NCBI GenBank assembly: GCA_018296165.2
Contig: JACKQL020000008.1
Location: forward strand, 372,001-436,000
Origin: Termitomyces sp. T153
Taxonomy: Eukaryota > Basidiomycota > Agaricomycetes > Agaricales > Lyophyllaceae
Direction of reading: 5' to 3'
DNA length: 64,000 nucleotides
Below are positions 47,616-61,730 of the stretch, one piece after another. The position numbers and the translations under genes are program-made. The first letter of the stretch is position 1. Every line of letters starts with the position of its first letter. A model generated the notes under the pieces. The model did no database searches, had not been told where the DNA came from, and saw only the letters and a program-made list of their open reading frames with translations.

Positions 47616-48911
47616 TTAAAAATCCTCCTCAGGCTCTAAGGATGCGACCTCCAACTCACCAACCACCTCAGTGGGAGAAACAGTTGCGGGTGCATCTAGA
47701 GATTGAGTTCCTGCTGCGTCGCGGGCTGCAAGGAGTTGGGCAAGTAGCTCCTCTTGCTCAGATGAAGACAAGTAGTGCACTTCCAACCCCTGAGGGCAAT
47801 AACAGGCAAAGTGATCAGTCTTTCCACAGCGTCGACACAGCAAGGGGGTAGAGGACCGCTGGCGGGAAGCATCAACATCCATCGGGACTCCCTGGGGTAA
47901 GGGACATGGAGGAGCAACAGGAAGAGCACGGAATGGGGTGACATGAGAGGGGATGGAAGGGTTCGCACCCACTCAAGGGGCTGTCAGAGAATGAAAAGTA
48001 ACTGGGGGATGCTGTGTGCATTGCAGCTCGCGTTTGAGTGCCATCAGCTGCCACTGCTCGCATGCCACCTTGTACCAGGTGTCTACACGTTCATCATCTG
48101 GGCACCCTTCTGCCATGTTATCAATACAGTCCATAAGAGAGGGGTGAAGTCCTTCCCAAAAGGTGAGGCAGAGCTGAAGACCATCTGGATACCCAGCTTG
48201 CTGGACTAAAGCACGGAATGAATTGATGTACTCATCCAGGGACCGCTTCCCTTGACCATACTGATCTTGGTCTCAAAGGGAGAGGGCAGCAGTCTTGGCT
48301 GGGTCAAGGGGGAAGAACTCAGCTTGAAAATCCTTCTCAAACTTGATCCAACTAGCAAAACTCTCTACTCCTCCTGGACGCCGGAAGATGCGCAATGCAT
48401 AGGTCGAAGCTCGGCCCATCTTCATATAAGAGAGGACCCAGGCAATTTTGAGGGCATAGAAGGCAAAGGCTTCACCGCTCAGCTGAATATAGGTGATACA
48501 GGACTGGAGGAAGCGTTCCCCAGCCTTACAATCTCCATCATATACGTCAGGGAGTGCAGGACAAGGGAGTTTGGAATGGGAAGCTGGAAAGCCCAAGCCA
48601 GACGCAGATGCAAACCATTCTGCAGCAGCTGGAGCCAGAAAGCCTGAGCTAGGTGCAGACACAAACCATTCTGCATCAGCTGGGGGCATAGGAGGTGTAG
48701 TAGGAGCAAGAGGAAGACATTCCAGAAGGGCTTGGAGAGAAAGAGACACTGCTTCAGTAGTTTGACAGAGTCCAGTGAGTTCAGCTGTGTGGGAGGTAAG
48801 GGAAGCTTGGGTAAGTTGAACCTGTGTCTCCAGGGACAGCAAACAACTCCAGGCATCATCCTGGGGGCTTGAAGCATCAGGGGGAGGTGCTGGAGGGGTT
48901 GGCTGGGTCAT
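47616..48911 (-). pseudogene. Element F gag (two in-frame stops)
   Basis: 432-codon frame from ATG 48911 to TAA 47616. Proline-rich N terminus, a coiled region near residues 25-70, a capsid (PALPDVYDGD... onward) and a CCHC knuckle CRRCGKTDHFACYC near 47835-47795. TGA stops at 48273-48275 and 47973-47975 interrupt it; the first sits in a context expected to be Arg (CGA). It would otherwise be a complete Ty3-type gag. Confidence 0.85.
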
Positions 48912-49027
48912 GGGAGGAGCACAGGGGTACTAAGACACTGGTGGGGGAGAGACCTTTTGAGGAACCGAGTGAAAGCGCAGGTAATCAAGAAGGGGGCTCC
49001 CAGACCGAATCTAGAGACTTGTTCTGC

Positions 49028-49468
49028 TGTAAGGGTAACCTCTGGAGGCTGTGGCTCAATCACACAGCTGGCAAAGGGAAATCCAAAGTCTATTCAGTAC
49101 TGTACAGTGTCTACTGGAATAACTACTCACCTGGCAAAGGGAAATCCAAAGAGAACAAGTCTGGGGATTCCCTAGGCCAGGTGTGATGCTTCAGAGGCTT
49201 CAGAAGCGTGAGAAACAACTGTACAGTATGACAGAGAAAAGAGACACAAGTGATGTGTCAGCAATTGGTCAGCAGTTACATAAGCCAGTGGCAGTGTCAG
49301 AGGGGCCACACTTGTCTGAATTATTGACAGAGAATCGGTGCAGCCTGAGGGCTGAAACTAGAACCAATAGATAGGAAAAAGGAAGGAGAATAAAGGAAAA
49401 CTATAATGGAGCAAATCTGACAAGAACTGGAGAAGGAGAAGGGGAAACAAGTGAGACGTCCCCTGACA
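49028..49468 (-). repeat. 5' LTR of element F
   Basis: 441 bp, 436 of 441 positions identical to 43106-43546 (one G/A, one A/G, one C/A, one G/A and one T/G difference in + strand order). Confidence 0.93.
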
Positions 49469-51584
49469 GCAATTCTCTTATATTTTTCTATGTACACTAG
49501 TGGTTGACAGGTGCAAGTTCAAGTTATTGATCTGTTCAAGTTGATGTCATGACTCAGAACTGCTTTTGTTGTAAGGGGTAGTACATGATTGAGTGTGATC
49601 ATGATATTCAGGTGAGTTAATGCCCAGAAATCATGGTTGGTTATCAAAGAGTACTCATAGTGCTACTATGTACTAGCAGTATGATACAGAAGTCTTTTGA
49701 TGTTTATTTTGTACCTCATTTTCTTCACAGAGACTTGGGTTTTGTTTGTTTGACTCTTGACACAATGGGTCAGTGGTTAACATGGTAGTTGTTCTTACTG
49801 AATCATTCCAAGAGGTTCCACTTGAATAGGGTGTAGGTAGTGTCAGTCATATGCTTTTATTAGTTTGCTTCTGCCAGGGCTGCAAGTATTGTATGTGTAG
49901 TAGTATTATGATGATCACAATTGAAGCTATCAATCATAATAGTAGTGGTTCTAATTTGAAGTGTTGTGGACTACAGTTTGCATAACTGAATGTCAAAATG
50001 TAGTAAAATTGCAAACATCAAAGTAATTTGAAATGCCCATATAAGGTAATGGTTGTTGAGCCTCCACTAGGCATTGTTGATCTCCAAGAGTATTTGAATT
50101 CGGAGACTGACTGTTGATATGGTCTTCAACTATGGAATCTATGTAGTTTCAAGACTTTTGTCCATATCCTACCCACATATTATGACATGCATCAAATATA
50201 GTATTATGTTGAACTCGCAATGTAATGACAAGACTGCTTGCATGTACAGGATAGCACAGACTACCTTGCCCTTATTGAAGTTAAGCTGTGTGATACAGTT
50301 ATGGCCATGCATGTGCAAAGTTAAGGAGCTATGCAAGTATGTCAGAAAACTTACACACAATTAACTTGGCCAGCATTGTGAAGCTTAACAATGATATCAG
50401 ACTAATCAGGTTGATGTAGGGTGGCATATATCATCTGATACTCACTGGTTGAGGCTACTACTGGTACTGTGCTATAGTATAATAAGGCTACTAGTAGTAA
50501 GTTACCAGTAGTGTTAGTACTACAGCTGGTGCAGCATTCACTAGCAATTTGAAGAATTTTCACTTGGGCTGGTGCTGAATTGGACTCAATTTCAGTTGAT
50601 CTGAGTTGGAGTAGAACTTGAAGTGCTACCTAGTAGTAGTATAGTACTAGTAGGAAGTCTGAGTCTATTATATGATGCAAAAGTTCAGTGCTTAACTTGA
50701 AGTTATAACTGATCTTCTTGGCATCATAATTGGTCATGCCAGAATCACAGCCCTCTCTATGGTGAATCTGACTGAGTTATATCTAGGCTAGATCCACCAT
50801 CATCTCATCTCAGTATCAAGTGGACAAGTCTAGATCTACATCCCCATTTGTACTATGCATTGATAAGCACATCTAGTCACATCAATGAACAATAATTTTC
50901 CTGATGATGATGCTATTATTGAAGCATGGATCTTCCAGACATGTAATGTGAATACATGTCAGCAGCCTGATCCTGAACTGAAGAAAGGTGTGCTGGTGTA
51001 CCTTTTAACAAAAAATCTGAACCTCCCTTGAGGTAGAGCTATGTAGAAAGCTCTGCCCCAAGTAGGTTGGTCCATACAAGATTCTGGAAGACTTCAAATT
51101 ACATTTTGGAGTTGCCACAGGCACTCCAGGAATGAAGGATTCATTCCAACTTCTATATAATGACAAGAGTGTCACCAGTAGAAACATTTGATATTTTCAA
51201 TGCCTTCTCTGCCAACCCACCTGAAGGCCGTGAGCTGGATCTTGCCGTTGACATAGTATTAGTAATCCTTTGCCTGCATTGTCCTCCACTTTTATGAGCA
51301 GCTTATCATCATTTCAATGACCTTGTCAAGGAGTGAGGTTCGGAGAACTCACTTTGAGAATCACGTCGGCTACGTTGATACAAATATGTTTTTCCTGGTG
51401 GACATGCCTCAGTTCATTTCAACTATCTTGAAGTAACTGAGTACGCGTGCTCGCTATCTAGCTCCCAAACCACGCTTCACTTCTCTCGACAATCCTTGAA
51501 AGACTTCATGTGCAGTTAGAGATACTACGTTAGCAAACTTCCAAAGTGTGTTTACAATGAGCTCAAATGATAATACTATAAAGT
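49469..51584. other. No gene seen; AT-rich intergenic
   Basis: Short open frames only. It has clusters of CTAGTAGTA-type words near 50450-50650. CpG is scarce up to about 51225 and becomes normal from there, marking the edge of the host-gene island. The stretch just below 51585 is probably the 3' UTR of the amidase gene. Confidence 0.5.
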
Positions 51585-53917
51585 TTAAAAAGCTTTCAAA
51601 GCCGCATCGACAATCTCTGCTATCGCAATCACTGCCTCATCTTCCTGCGTCCTGCCAACGACCTGGAAGCCAATCGGTGCGTCTTTAAAGGTTTCTAGGT
51701 CATCTAAGCAGAGAAACATGTGAACAAAACCAGCTCAAATGGAGGAAAAGTACACACAAAGCTCATAAACTGATTTGTCTGAATCACTCAAAAACTCGTG
51801 TGCAGGCTTCTTAACATCGACTGTTGGATCAACTCTGGACACTGGTATTACCAGGGCAGGGTAGTCCAGCACATTCCACACCATCGTATATGCGATATTG
51901 CTGAATAGGATGACCAATTAACATCAGGAACTCAATCGCCAAATGTCAATGCGACTTTTGACGAATATATGACTTACGGGCTTTTGCCGTGAGGCACGGC
52001 CGTGAACGGCGTAACAGGCGCGATGATAGCATCGATAGGTCTACCAGTCCCCGTCTTACTAGCGGTCGCAAGCCAGTACTCGAGGTAGCGCTGTCGTAAA
52101 TTTAATTTCTTCTTTTGGATTTGCCATAGCTCGTATGCCGAGAGCGGCGCTTTGTTGACGACCAGGAACGGATCGATATCTATTGTCTCCTTTCCCGGTA
52201 CCATAGAAGTAATCAAAGGCTCCCCGACATCAGCACTGACAGCTGCGAAGTCTTCCGCCGCTCCAGCCGAGAAGATGGAGAACTGCAAAGTGGAAGAAAT
52301 TGATTTAGAATGAGACAGAGTAAACCCACCCCGATGTCCAACATTGTCTTGTGGTCCAGCGGCTCCCAATCAATCACTGACGGAAGGGCATGGTTTCAAC
52401 ATAATTGCCTCAGAGACTAAAGTAAATAATCGGTCACCCTTATGGCCAGCTTTGATCAATGCATTTTTCGCCATCCCAAGACCTCTGATAATTGGTGGAT
52501 GTGGCACGAAGAGCCCGTCGTTCCACATGATAGCGAAGCAGAGTTCCTTGCCTCTACCATGTTCGATCAAGTTGTACTGCTCCTCGCTCCAGTCTTTACG
52601 AATGACCAAAGGGTCTCTGAGCCATGGTTTCTGGCTCAGTACACCCTGAAAAAACACCTTTATACCATGAATAGAATCCGAGAACGGTCCGAGCACTGAA
52701 GGTATGGAGTCTTGGCCTTGAAGTGAATTGACCGCGCCAGCATAAGGGATTCGGCCGGTCGACGGCCGAAAACCGTATGTACCACAAAAGCTGGACGGTA
52801 TGCGGATAGACCTGTCTCACAAAAATGTTTATAAGAGAAAGAGATACTTGGCTGGGAAAAAGTGGAGTACCCTCCAACGTCGGAGCCAACGCCTTTGGTA
52901 GACATGTCAGTGAGAACCACGAGAACGTCAAAGGACTAAAATACCGAGCGGCGAACCCTTGAGCGCTAGTATAGAGTATGGAAATCAGGACGAGGAAGCA
53001 AGATCTAGAGAAAGCAATTAACCAATGAGTGCACCCTCGCCTCCAGAGGAACCTCCACAGGTGAGAGAACGATTGCTAGGGTTTACAGTACGTCCAAACA
53101 CGAGGTTGTATGTTTCAGGCCACTTCAGGTGTTCATTAGTGGCGAGTTCACAAGTCGAAAACCATCAGATACTCACCATGAGTGTTTGCGGAATATTCGT
53201 TTTGACGAATAGAACGGCACCAAGCGCTTCGAGAACATCGACTAAGACCGCGTTACGTTCTGCGTAACGGCCGACCCACGAAACGTAGCCTATGCAAATC
53301 CAATCATAAATATCCGAAAATGCTTATGATCAATTGAGACTATACCCATGGTAGACTCAATTCCTTTGATACTCAATTGATCCTTCAAAGATATCGGTAG
53401 TCCTATTTGACTCAAATGAGCCACGTTTTCCAAAAAGGAGAAGGCTCACCGTGCAAAGAACCAACAGTTGTACCGGTGGCCTTCAAGTGGGCATCAAGTT
53501 CGGCAGCACGGACAAGTGCTCTTTCAATGAATATTTCTGTAAGACAGTTCGTCTTGAGGTGTTGAAGAAATGGTTGAGTAAGTAAAGTAAGGATAGCATG
53601 ACCTCATGATCAGATCTGGGCTCATGAGCGAGTGACGTTGGGCCCACCAACTGATGAGCAATTATTGCTCGCTTCCCGAAGGCTGTCGTGACTGCAACAG
53701 ACGACCATTCGGCACTTGCGAGTTTGTCCAGTAGCACATCGACATGTGTATTTGTGATTTCGACCTCTTGAGGCGTTAGAAGGCCACAACTTTCTGGGAA
53801 AGTAAGGACGTTAAGTTCATGTTGTGATGGGATGTTCTTCAGAATCCATTCTTTTGGAATGGATGCTTGTTGTCGAGCCTTCTTGGAAGCGGCGAGGTGT
53901 TGCCAGTTCTCAGTCAT
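51585..53917 (-). CDS. Amidase-signature family hydrolase (acetamidase/FAAH-like)
   Basis: Hydrolyses carboxamides with the Ser-cisSer-Lys triad; the substrate is not predictable from sequence (fungal relatives act on acetamide or fatty-acid amides). Twelve exons, 557 aa, frame closing at every junction: 53648-53917, 53450-53552, 53346-53402, 53177-53289, 53023-53122, 52945-52965, 52871-52892, 52438-52811, 52330-52376, 51978-52282, 51758-51900, 51585-51703. Introns are 47-95 bp with GT-AG. Triad residues are visible: Lys131 (SLKDQLS), Ser206 (TCGGSSGGEGALI) and Ser230 (GSDVGGSIRIP). The spacings 75 and 24 equal those of the amidase family prototype FAAH (142/217/241). Exons 6 and 7 are only 21 and 22 nt. 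No signal peptide or membrane segment is seen, so it is probably cytosolic. It is divergent from MCD4. Full length, and no lesion seen. Confidence 0.93.
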
Positions 53918-54850
53918 TGTGTGGGTCGTACGTTAAGAAAGGATGAGAGAAATCGGGAGTTTTATTAAGAACGGGTCGTCCGAGATCACCTGCAAACTCA
54001 GGGATTTGTCATTCCCAAGAGGTGATGGTGATGTGAAGATTTAGTGAACAGAAGAGCAAAATCTACCCACGTTGCCTAGTTCCACGCATGTGAATCCGAG
54101 AATCACGTTTTCCACATTGGTACTTATATATCTGTTGTAAACATGCTAGTGAGCGGTTACACGCGGCGTAAGGTCGCAAATTGGTGAAACTGTCAAAGGG
54201 TAGTTTCGCTAGGAATTTTTGAAGTAAAGACTCGAACAAGTAACAATGTTTAAGTTCAATAGTCATGTGAGCAGTGTGGCAAGGTTCTGTTTCGGGCATG
54301 TAACCTCCCAAACAGTCATTAAATGAGCCGTCCACGTATATCTATTGAGCAGTCGACCAGAGAAATCGTCATGCAGTTCAGCGGTGTTACATGAAAATCG
54401 GTAGTGCAAACCAGTCAATGTCAGAAGCCATGTTTTTCTTGATTTTTCCAGACAATTTCCAGCACTGGTCAGAATAATGACGAGCGTGCATATATAGAGG
54501 TGTTCATGTCAGACTCAAGTATCAGAGCTCCAGGAGTAGATACAAGCCTTGAAAGCAGTTCACTACTCATACCTGAAAACGAGAGCCCGCAGGAGCTCGC
54601 CACGCAGGAGCCAGTGTACTGAGTGTGGTCCTGCAATGACAGGAGATGATAACAGAACTAAATAACACGATTTCGTTTGTTACACCCACGTTCGTGCACT
54701 CTCTTGTTCGGTCTACTGTGCAACTTTTCTTGGTCCTGTTCTTGGATGTATATGTGCGTTGAAGATTTCAAGACTAACTTTTGCTGATGTGAGATGGATT
54801 CGGATCCTTAGTTGATTAATTTATAAAGCGACCGTATATCGTGATGAGCC
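53918..54850. promoter_or_regulatory. Divergent intergenic region between amidase and MCD4
   Basis: 933 bp separating two head-to-head start codons, so it must carry both promoters. A TATATA word lies at about 54490-54495. I see no other element I can name. An open frame of 90 codons on the - strand (54063-54335) has no recognisable content and is probably chance. Confidence 0.6.
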
Positions 54851-57800
54851 ATGCCACCACCACCTAAATCGCGCTACAGTGTCCCGAAACTTCTCATTTT
54901 GGGACTGGTTTTCCACTTTGTTTATATTGGAACTGTATTTGATTGTTATTTTACAAGCCCGGTTGTTCATGGCATGAAAAGTCACAGCGTTGGTCATGCA
55001 GTGTCGAAGAGACTCGTACTAATTGTTGGTGCGTATTTCGATCTCTATGCAATTCTGTTCTCTTGACTTACCCTTACCTACCAGGTGACGGACTAAGAGC
55101 TGATCTTCTATTTAACGAGGACGCGTTCCCCACCATTCCACATGCACCTAAAGTCGTGGCACCGTACCTCAAGTCCATCGCAGAAACTCGTGGCGCCTTC
55201 GGCATCTCTCATACACGAGTACCGACAGAAAGTCGCCCTGGCCACGTTGCGATTATTGGTATATGACACCTTCAGTGCAGCTATGTTATACTTACGATTT
55301 GGATGCAGGTGGGATGTACGAAGATGTTTCCGCCGTAACGAAGGCAAGGAAATTCCTTAATCTGATTCGATACTCAGTTCCCTGATGACTCTTAGGGATG
55401 GAAAACCAACCCAGTGAGCTCAGCGACACTCCTATGAATTGATCGATGTTAACTTCAAACAAGGTAGATTTTGATTCCGTATTCAACCAATCAAGCCATA
55501 CATTCTCATTTGGCTCTCCTGACATCCTACCTATGTTTGCACGCGGTGCAATTCCTGGGAAGGTGGAAACATGGTGCTACAACGAAGAAGACGAGGATTT
55601 TACCAAAGGTAAGTAGCCAGCATATGTTCATGCATCATCTCATCGATTAGCTGTACAGATGCCACATTTTTGGACATTTGGGTTTTTGACCGGCTCAAGG
55701 AGCTTTTTCAGAATGCAACAAATAATATAACGTTGAATACCCAACTTCGGTCGCACAAAGTCATATTTTTTCTCCATCTTCTTGGCCTCGACACCACAGG
55801 CCACTCATATCGACCTCATTCACGAGTGCGTCCCATAATCATGGTAACTCTTGTTTCATTCAATTCTCGTAGGAATACCTGAACAACATCCAAGTCGTGG
55901 ATAACATCGTGCGCCAGACTGAGAATCTGATAAACGAGTTTTACCATGATAAAGAGACAAGCTTCATCTTTACTGCTGATCATGGCATGTCAGTCATTGG
56001 AAATCACGGTGATGGAGGTTTGTCACAGCTTAGCAAGCTTTCCAATTCACTCACTACTCATAGACCTTGATAACACACGAACTCCTCTAATCGCTTGGGG
56101 ACGAGGTATTCGTGGACCTCTGCCGGATTCAGTTCCCTCTTCCCATGACTCCTATTCCAAACCATGGGGACTTGGGCACTTGTTCCGTCGTGATGTCGAA
56201 CAGGCAGACTTAGCTGCTCTTATGGCATCTTTAATCGGAATCGATTGGCCAGTCAACTCGGTTGGTGTCCTGCCCGACATCGACCCTTCTCGACCTGGGT
56301 ATCTTTCCCCAAAGTTGGGAGATGAGTCGCTTGCTCAGATGGCCTTTGTCAATGCCAAGGTTAGTTCCATCACTTTACTATATGAACAAGTTTTCGTATT
56401 TCTGAAGGTCATACTAGAGCAATATACGACCAAACATGGTTAGTTGCTGTTCTTTAGGTCGTTCTTACCTCACATATCAACCGTTCAGAACTAAAGAGAG
56501 CACAAGCGTTCTTTTACAAACCCTTCGTTACCTTGGAGGGATTAAATACAATCAGCGACCAATCATTTAGGCTCGCAAATCTCACTAACATCGAGCGCCT
56601 CATTCAAGCCAAAGACTGGCACGCCTCTCGTTTAGCATCCGCCGAGCTCATTCGAATCAGTTTGAATGGCCTTCACTACCTGCAGACGTACGACAGGTTC
56701 TTGATTCGTGGCATGGTCACCTTCGCGTATATTGGCTGGGCTGCGTACACATCTTTGTACATTTTCCGTCCCTTGGACTTCGCTAAGACTCCGGAGGCAT
56801 CAGGCACGGTCTTCGTGCATTTAAGTGCAGCGGTTGCATTGATCGGGTTTTGGACCCTGTTTGCGCTGCAGCATGCGCCGTTCATGTTCTATGTATATGT
56901 CGCCTTCCCATGCTACTTTTGGCACCAATTCTTACAGCAAGAAATGGCGTGGCTACGCGTGCCTCCTCGTGTTGATTATTGGAAGCTGCTTGTCGGTACT
57001 AGCATGACTCTCATTGTTATACAGGCAATGGTGGTAAGTCGCTGAATTCCTCTTGCGAGCTGAGTTTATTGTAGGCATAGGTTGGTTATACTCATCGCTT
57101 CATATGGAGTATCGGTTTTATTTTCACTGGCATTGTGTGGCCTGTTTCATGGCCGAGTCGAATTCTAAAGCAAAACCTCCCTTTAGTTGCGGTATGGGGA
57201 CTTCTTTGTTTATCCGCTGGTGTCTTTCCAGTACTCCCTGTGGAAAAGAAAGAGAGCCTGATAACAATGTAAGTAGCGTTGTCAAATGGACCACGTAGCT
57301 CACTTTTGCTGTAGTCTAGTGGGAGGATGTTTGATCCTTCTCTGCGGTGGCTTCTCGGCACTATGGGTTCTACATGAAGTCGAGCGCCTTAAAGGGAAGA
57401 AGAGCCGTCAGGCATTGACTGCCCTGTTTTTGATCCAAGTATGTATTGTTCGTTCCTGTGGGACACATTTCGAATTTGTTTACAGGCAACTTTGGTTGTC
57501 ACTACAATGATCATCACTGCGAGCTCTGTAAAAGGCCTTCAAGCAAAGCAAGGATTACCATTGCCCAATCGAGTACTAGGCTGGACTGTTCTAGGTATAT
57601 CCTTCACTCTGGTTGCCAATGGACGGACACGTTTATTAAAGATTCTACAAGCTGTATCCCCGGTGCTAGCGTTTGCCTCAGGAGGTCCATATCATACTGC
57701 CTTTTCTAAGTTTCTTGCGTACTTCCTCGGCTTCGGGCCATGTTTCGTCATTCTTTCCATCAGTGTAGAGGGCCTTTTCTATGTCACCTACTCTTTCCTC

Positions 57801-58624
57801 CTCGCGACTTGGGTGGTTTCAGAATCAATCGTCCGAAATGGTCGATTCCCCGTTCCGGCTAACGAGAGTGATCATGAAAGGACAAAAGTCTATTCATTCC
57901 AGCCTGATGATTTACGAATAGCGTTGTTCTTCCTTTTCTTTGTCCAGGTCGGCTTCTTTGGTACAGGAAAGTGAGTAGTTTGAGCTACTCATCGACTTCA
58001 ATAAAAAGCTGATTTACATCAATGAACAGTGTGGCATCTATATCGTAAGGGGATTCAATCGAAATATGGCGTTAATGACTGACATCAAGCAATCGATAGT
58101 TCCTTCTATCTGGAGCCTGTATACCGGTTGATACCCATATTCAACCCTTTCTTCATGGCAGCTCTACTTGTCAGCTTGAATTTGCAGTTGTTCACGGTAT
58201 TGTTCCTCATCCACATCATACTAGATTTTCAAAATTGTCGCTCCATATATCATACTGGCTGTGGCCTCTGCACTATTAAATGACTTTCTGCACTTCCCAC
58301 CCTTCTCACTCTTGCTTGTCGCTCTTGCGCTTACCGACGGTACATTCACAGACTGTTTATGTTCAAAAAAAACCTGCTCATCTTCATGATAGGAATGACG
58401 ATTACTTTCTTCTTCAACGTTCGCGACACGGGTATGCAGAGCAGCCTTTCCAGTTATGATTTTCTCTTATTTATCATCTTCCAGGTTCCTGGTTGGAAAT
58501 TGGACAGTCGATCACGTTCTTTTGTATCACATCTTTGTTGTTGTTGTGGTCCACTGGCATCTGCGTAATTGGCGAGCACCTCCTCGCCGACGTGATACAT
58601 AAACCGCGTGTAAAAGAGAATTAA
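54851..58624 (+). CDS. MCD4: GPI ethanolamine phosphate transferase 1 (MCD4 / PIG-N)
   Basis: Adds phosphoethanolamine to the first mannose of GPI-anchor precursors in the ER membrane. Eighteen exons, 969 aa: 54851-55028, 55085-55258, 55309-55343, 55396-55413, 55464-55608, 55659-55825, 55873-56017, 56064-56359, 56408-56438, 56489-57033, 57081-57268, 57315-57438, 57486-57970, 58030-58044, 58100-58169, 58225-58339, 58393-58431, 58485-58624. One N-terminal membrane segment (residues about 12-30) is followed by the luminal alkaline-phosphatase-like domain with Asp61 (VGDGLRAD), Thr107 (PTESRPGH), Asp228/His232 ([12 protein letters not shown]), Asp275/His276 (TADHGM) and His284. The C-terminal half is multi-membrane. 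Intron 3 has a GC donor (GCAAGG). Exons of 18 and 15 nt are required by the frame. Length fits the family (about 920-980). Start: first ATG in frame; an ATG at 54844 is out of frame. Confidence 0.95.
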
Positions 58625-58971
58625 TTGTGAGTCGCGGATTCGTTTGCCCTTGATCGGGCCTCTTCATATATTTTGTGAGTAACGATACATCGAATACTTT
58701 TTCAGTGAAGCTGGATCCCATGATACTGCCAAGTCAAGTACATGATTTCAACTCGCATTGGCGACATGTAGAGTAGATACTTGAAGCGTTCGTAGCTATC
58801 CTTTTTTCCTGATACTCTGCCCTTGCTCCGTCTTGAGCGTTTAACCAGAGTTCGCTGTGTTTGATCTTCAATCTAACTTTGTGTTCTTGTAAACATAATA
58901 GTACACAATGCATAGTCACTAGAGAAATTTTCCATCTTGTACCAAAGACAACATTGAAAGCGCCTTGATAA

Positions 58972-59104
58972 TCAGCAATATTGGAATTGGACAGTCAATC
59001 ACGTACTTTTGTATAACATCTTTGTGGCCGCTGGCAGTGCAATTGACAAGCACTTCCTTGCTGACGTGATACATAGGCCGCATAGAAAAGGAATTAATAA
59101 AGCT
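58972..59104 (+). pseudogene. Duplicated, dead copy of MCD4 exon 18
   Basis: Matches 58493-58624, with several substitutions and a 12-bp loss of the Leu/Trp codon run. The equivalent reading frame ends at a TAA after about 11 codons. It sits 350 bp downstream of the functional stop. No promoter or upstream exons, so it is not a gene. Confidence 0.85.
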
Positions 59105-59645
59105 GAACGCCTATAATCTCAACCTGCAAACTGATCTTTAATTGCAATGGGACTTGAAATTTTGAAAGTTTAGATAACTGTGATTTCTCAGTACTTTGTA
59201 TGCATTGTATGATTAGAATGCAAAAATCGTTTGTCTGGTTTCACAATGGACTCAATAACGTGAGGCGAAGGTGATGGTCAGCGAGTCGCAGATTTGTCTG
59301 CCCTTCATCGGGACTCGCCATATCTTTTGTGAGTAGTCAAACTATACGTCAAATAGGTGATAAATGGTGCTTTTTCAGTAACCTGGATCTAATGATATTG
59401 CCAAGTCGGGTGCATGATTTCAACTCCTATCGGCAAGGCGCACGTCTCATCAACTCCTATCGGCAAGGCGACGTCTCATATAGAATAGATACTTGAAGCG
59501 TTTGTAGCCATACTGTTTTCCTGATATTCTGCCCTTGCTCCGTCTTTAGCGTTTAACCAGAGTTCGCTGCGTTTGCTCTTCAATCTGACCTTTCTTGTGA
59601 ACATAGTAGTACACGATGCATAGCCGTTGCTAGAGAACTATTCCG

Positions 59646-61730
<2,085 letters not shown>

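Larger units (their letters stand above)
43106..49468 (-). mobile_element. Element F: full-length young chromovirus with ten stop codons
   Basis: 6363 bp with identical-length LTRs (441 bp) differing at five positions. The flanks are GCAAG on the left and GCAAT on the right, a near-perfect 5-bp target duplication. Internal - strand order: gag (48911-47616), pol (47604-43636) with protease, RT, RNase H, integrase and chromodomain. Catalytic motifs are largely intact, but ten in-frame stops block translation. It contains far more CG than B, C or E, consistent with recent insertion. Confidence 0.93.

Noticed and set aside
50119..50364. 81-codon + strand open frame
   Set aside because: No recognisable domain, no splice context, an overlapping - strand frame of similar length, and AT-rich sequence.
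54063..54335. 90-codon - strand frame in the amidase-MCD4 intergenic region
   Set aside because: No similarity I recognise, located in a shared promoter region, no supporting exon structure.
54844..54846. Upstream ATG before the MCD4 start
   Set aside because: Out of frame with the conserved N terminus. The ATG at 54851 opens the frame that leads into the membrane segment and the DGLRAD motif.
58170..58224. Alternative 28-bp intron (58197-58224) in MCD4
   Set aside because: Too short for splicing. A 55-bp intron from 58170 keeps the frame and gives the conserved Ala-Leu-Leu-Ile-Phe junction.
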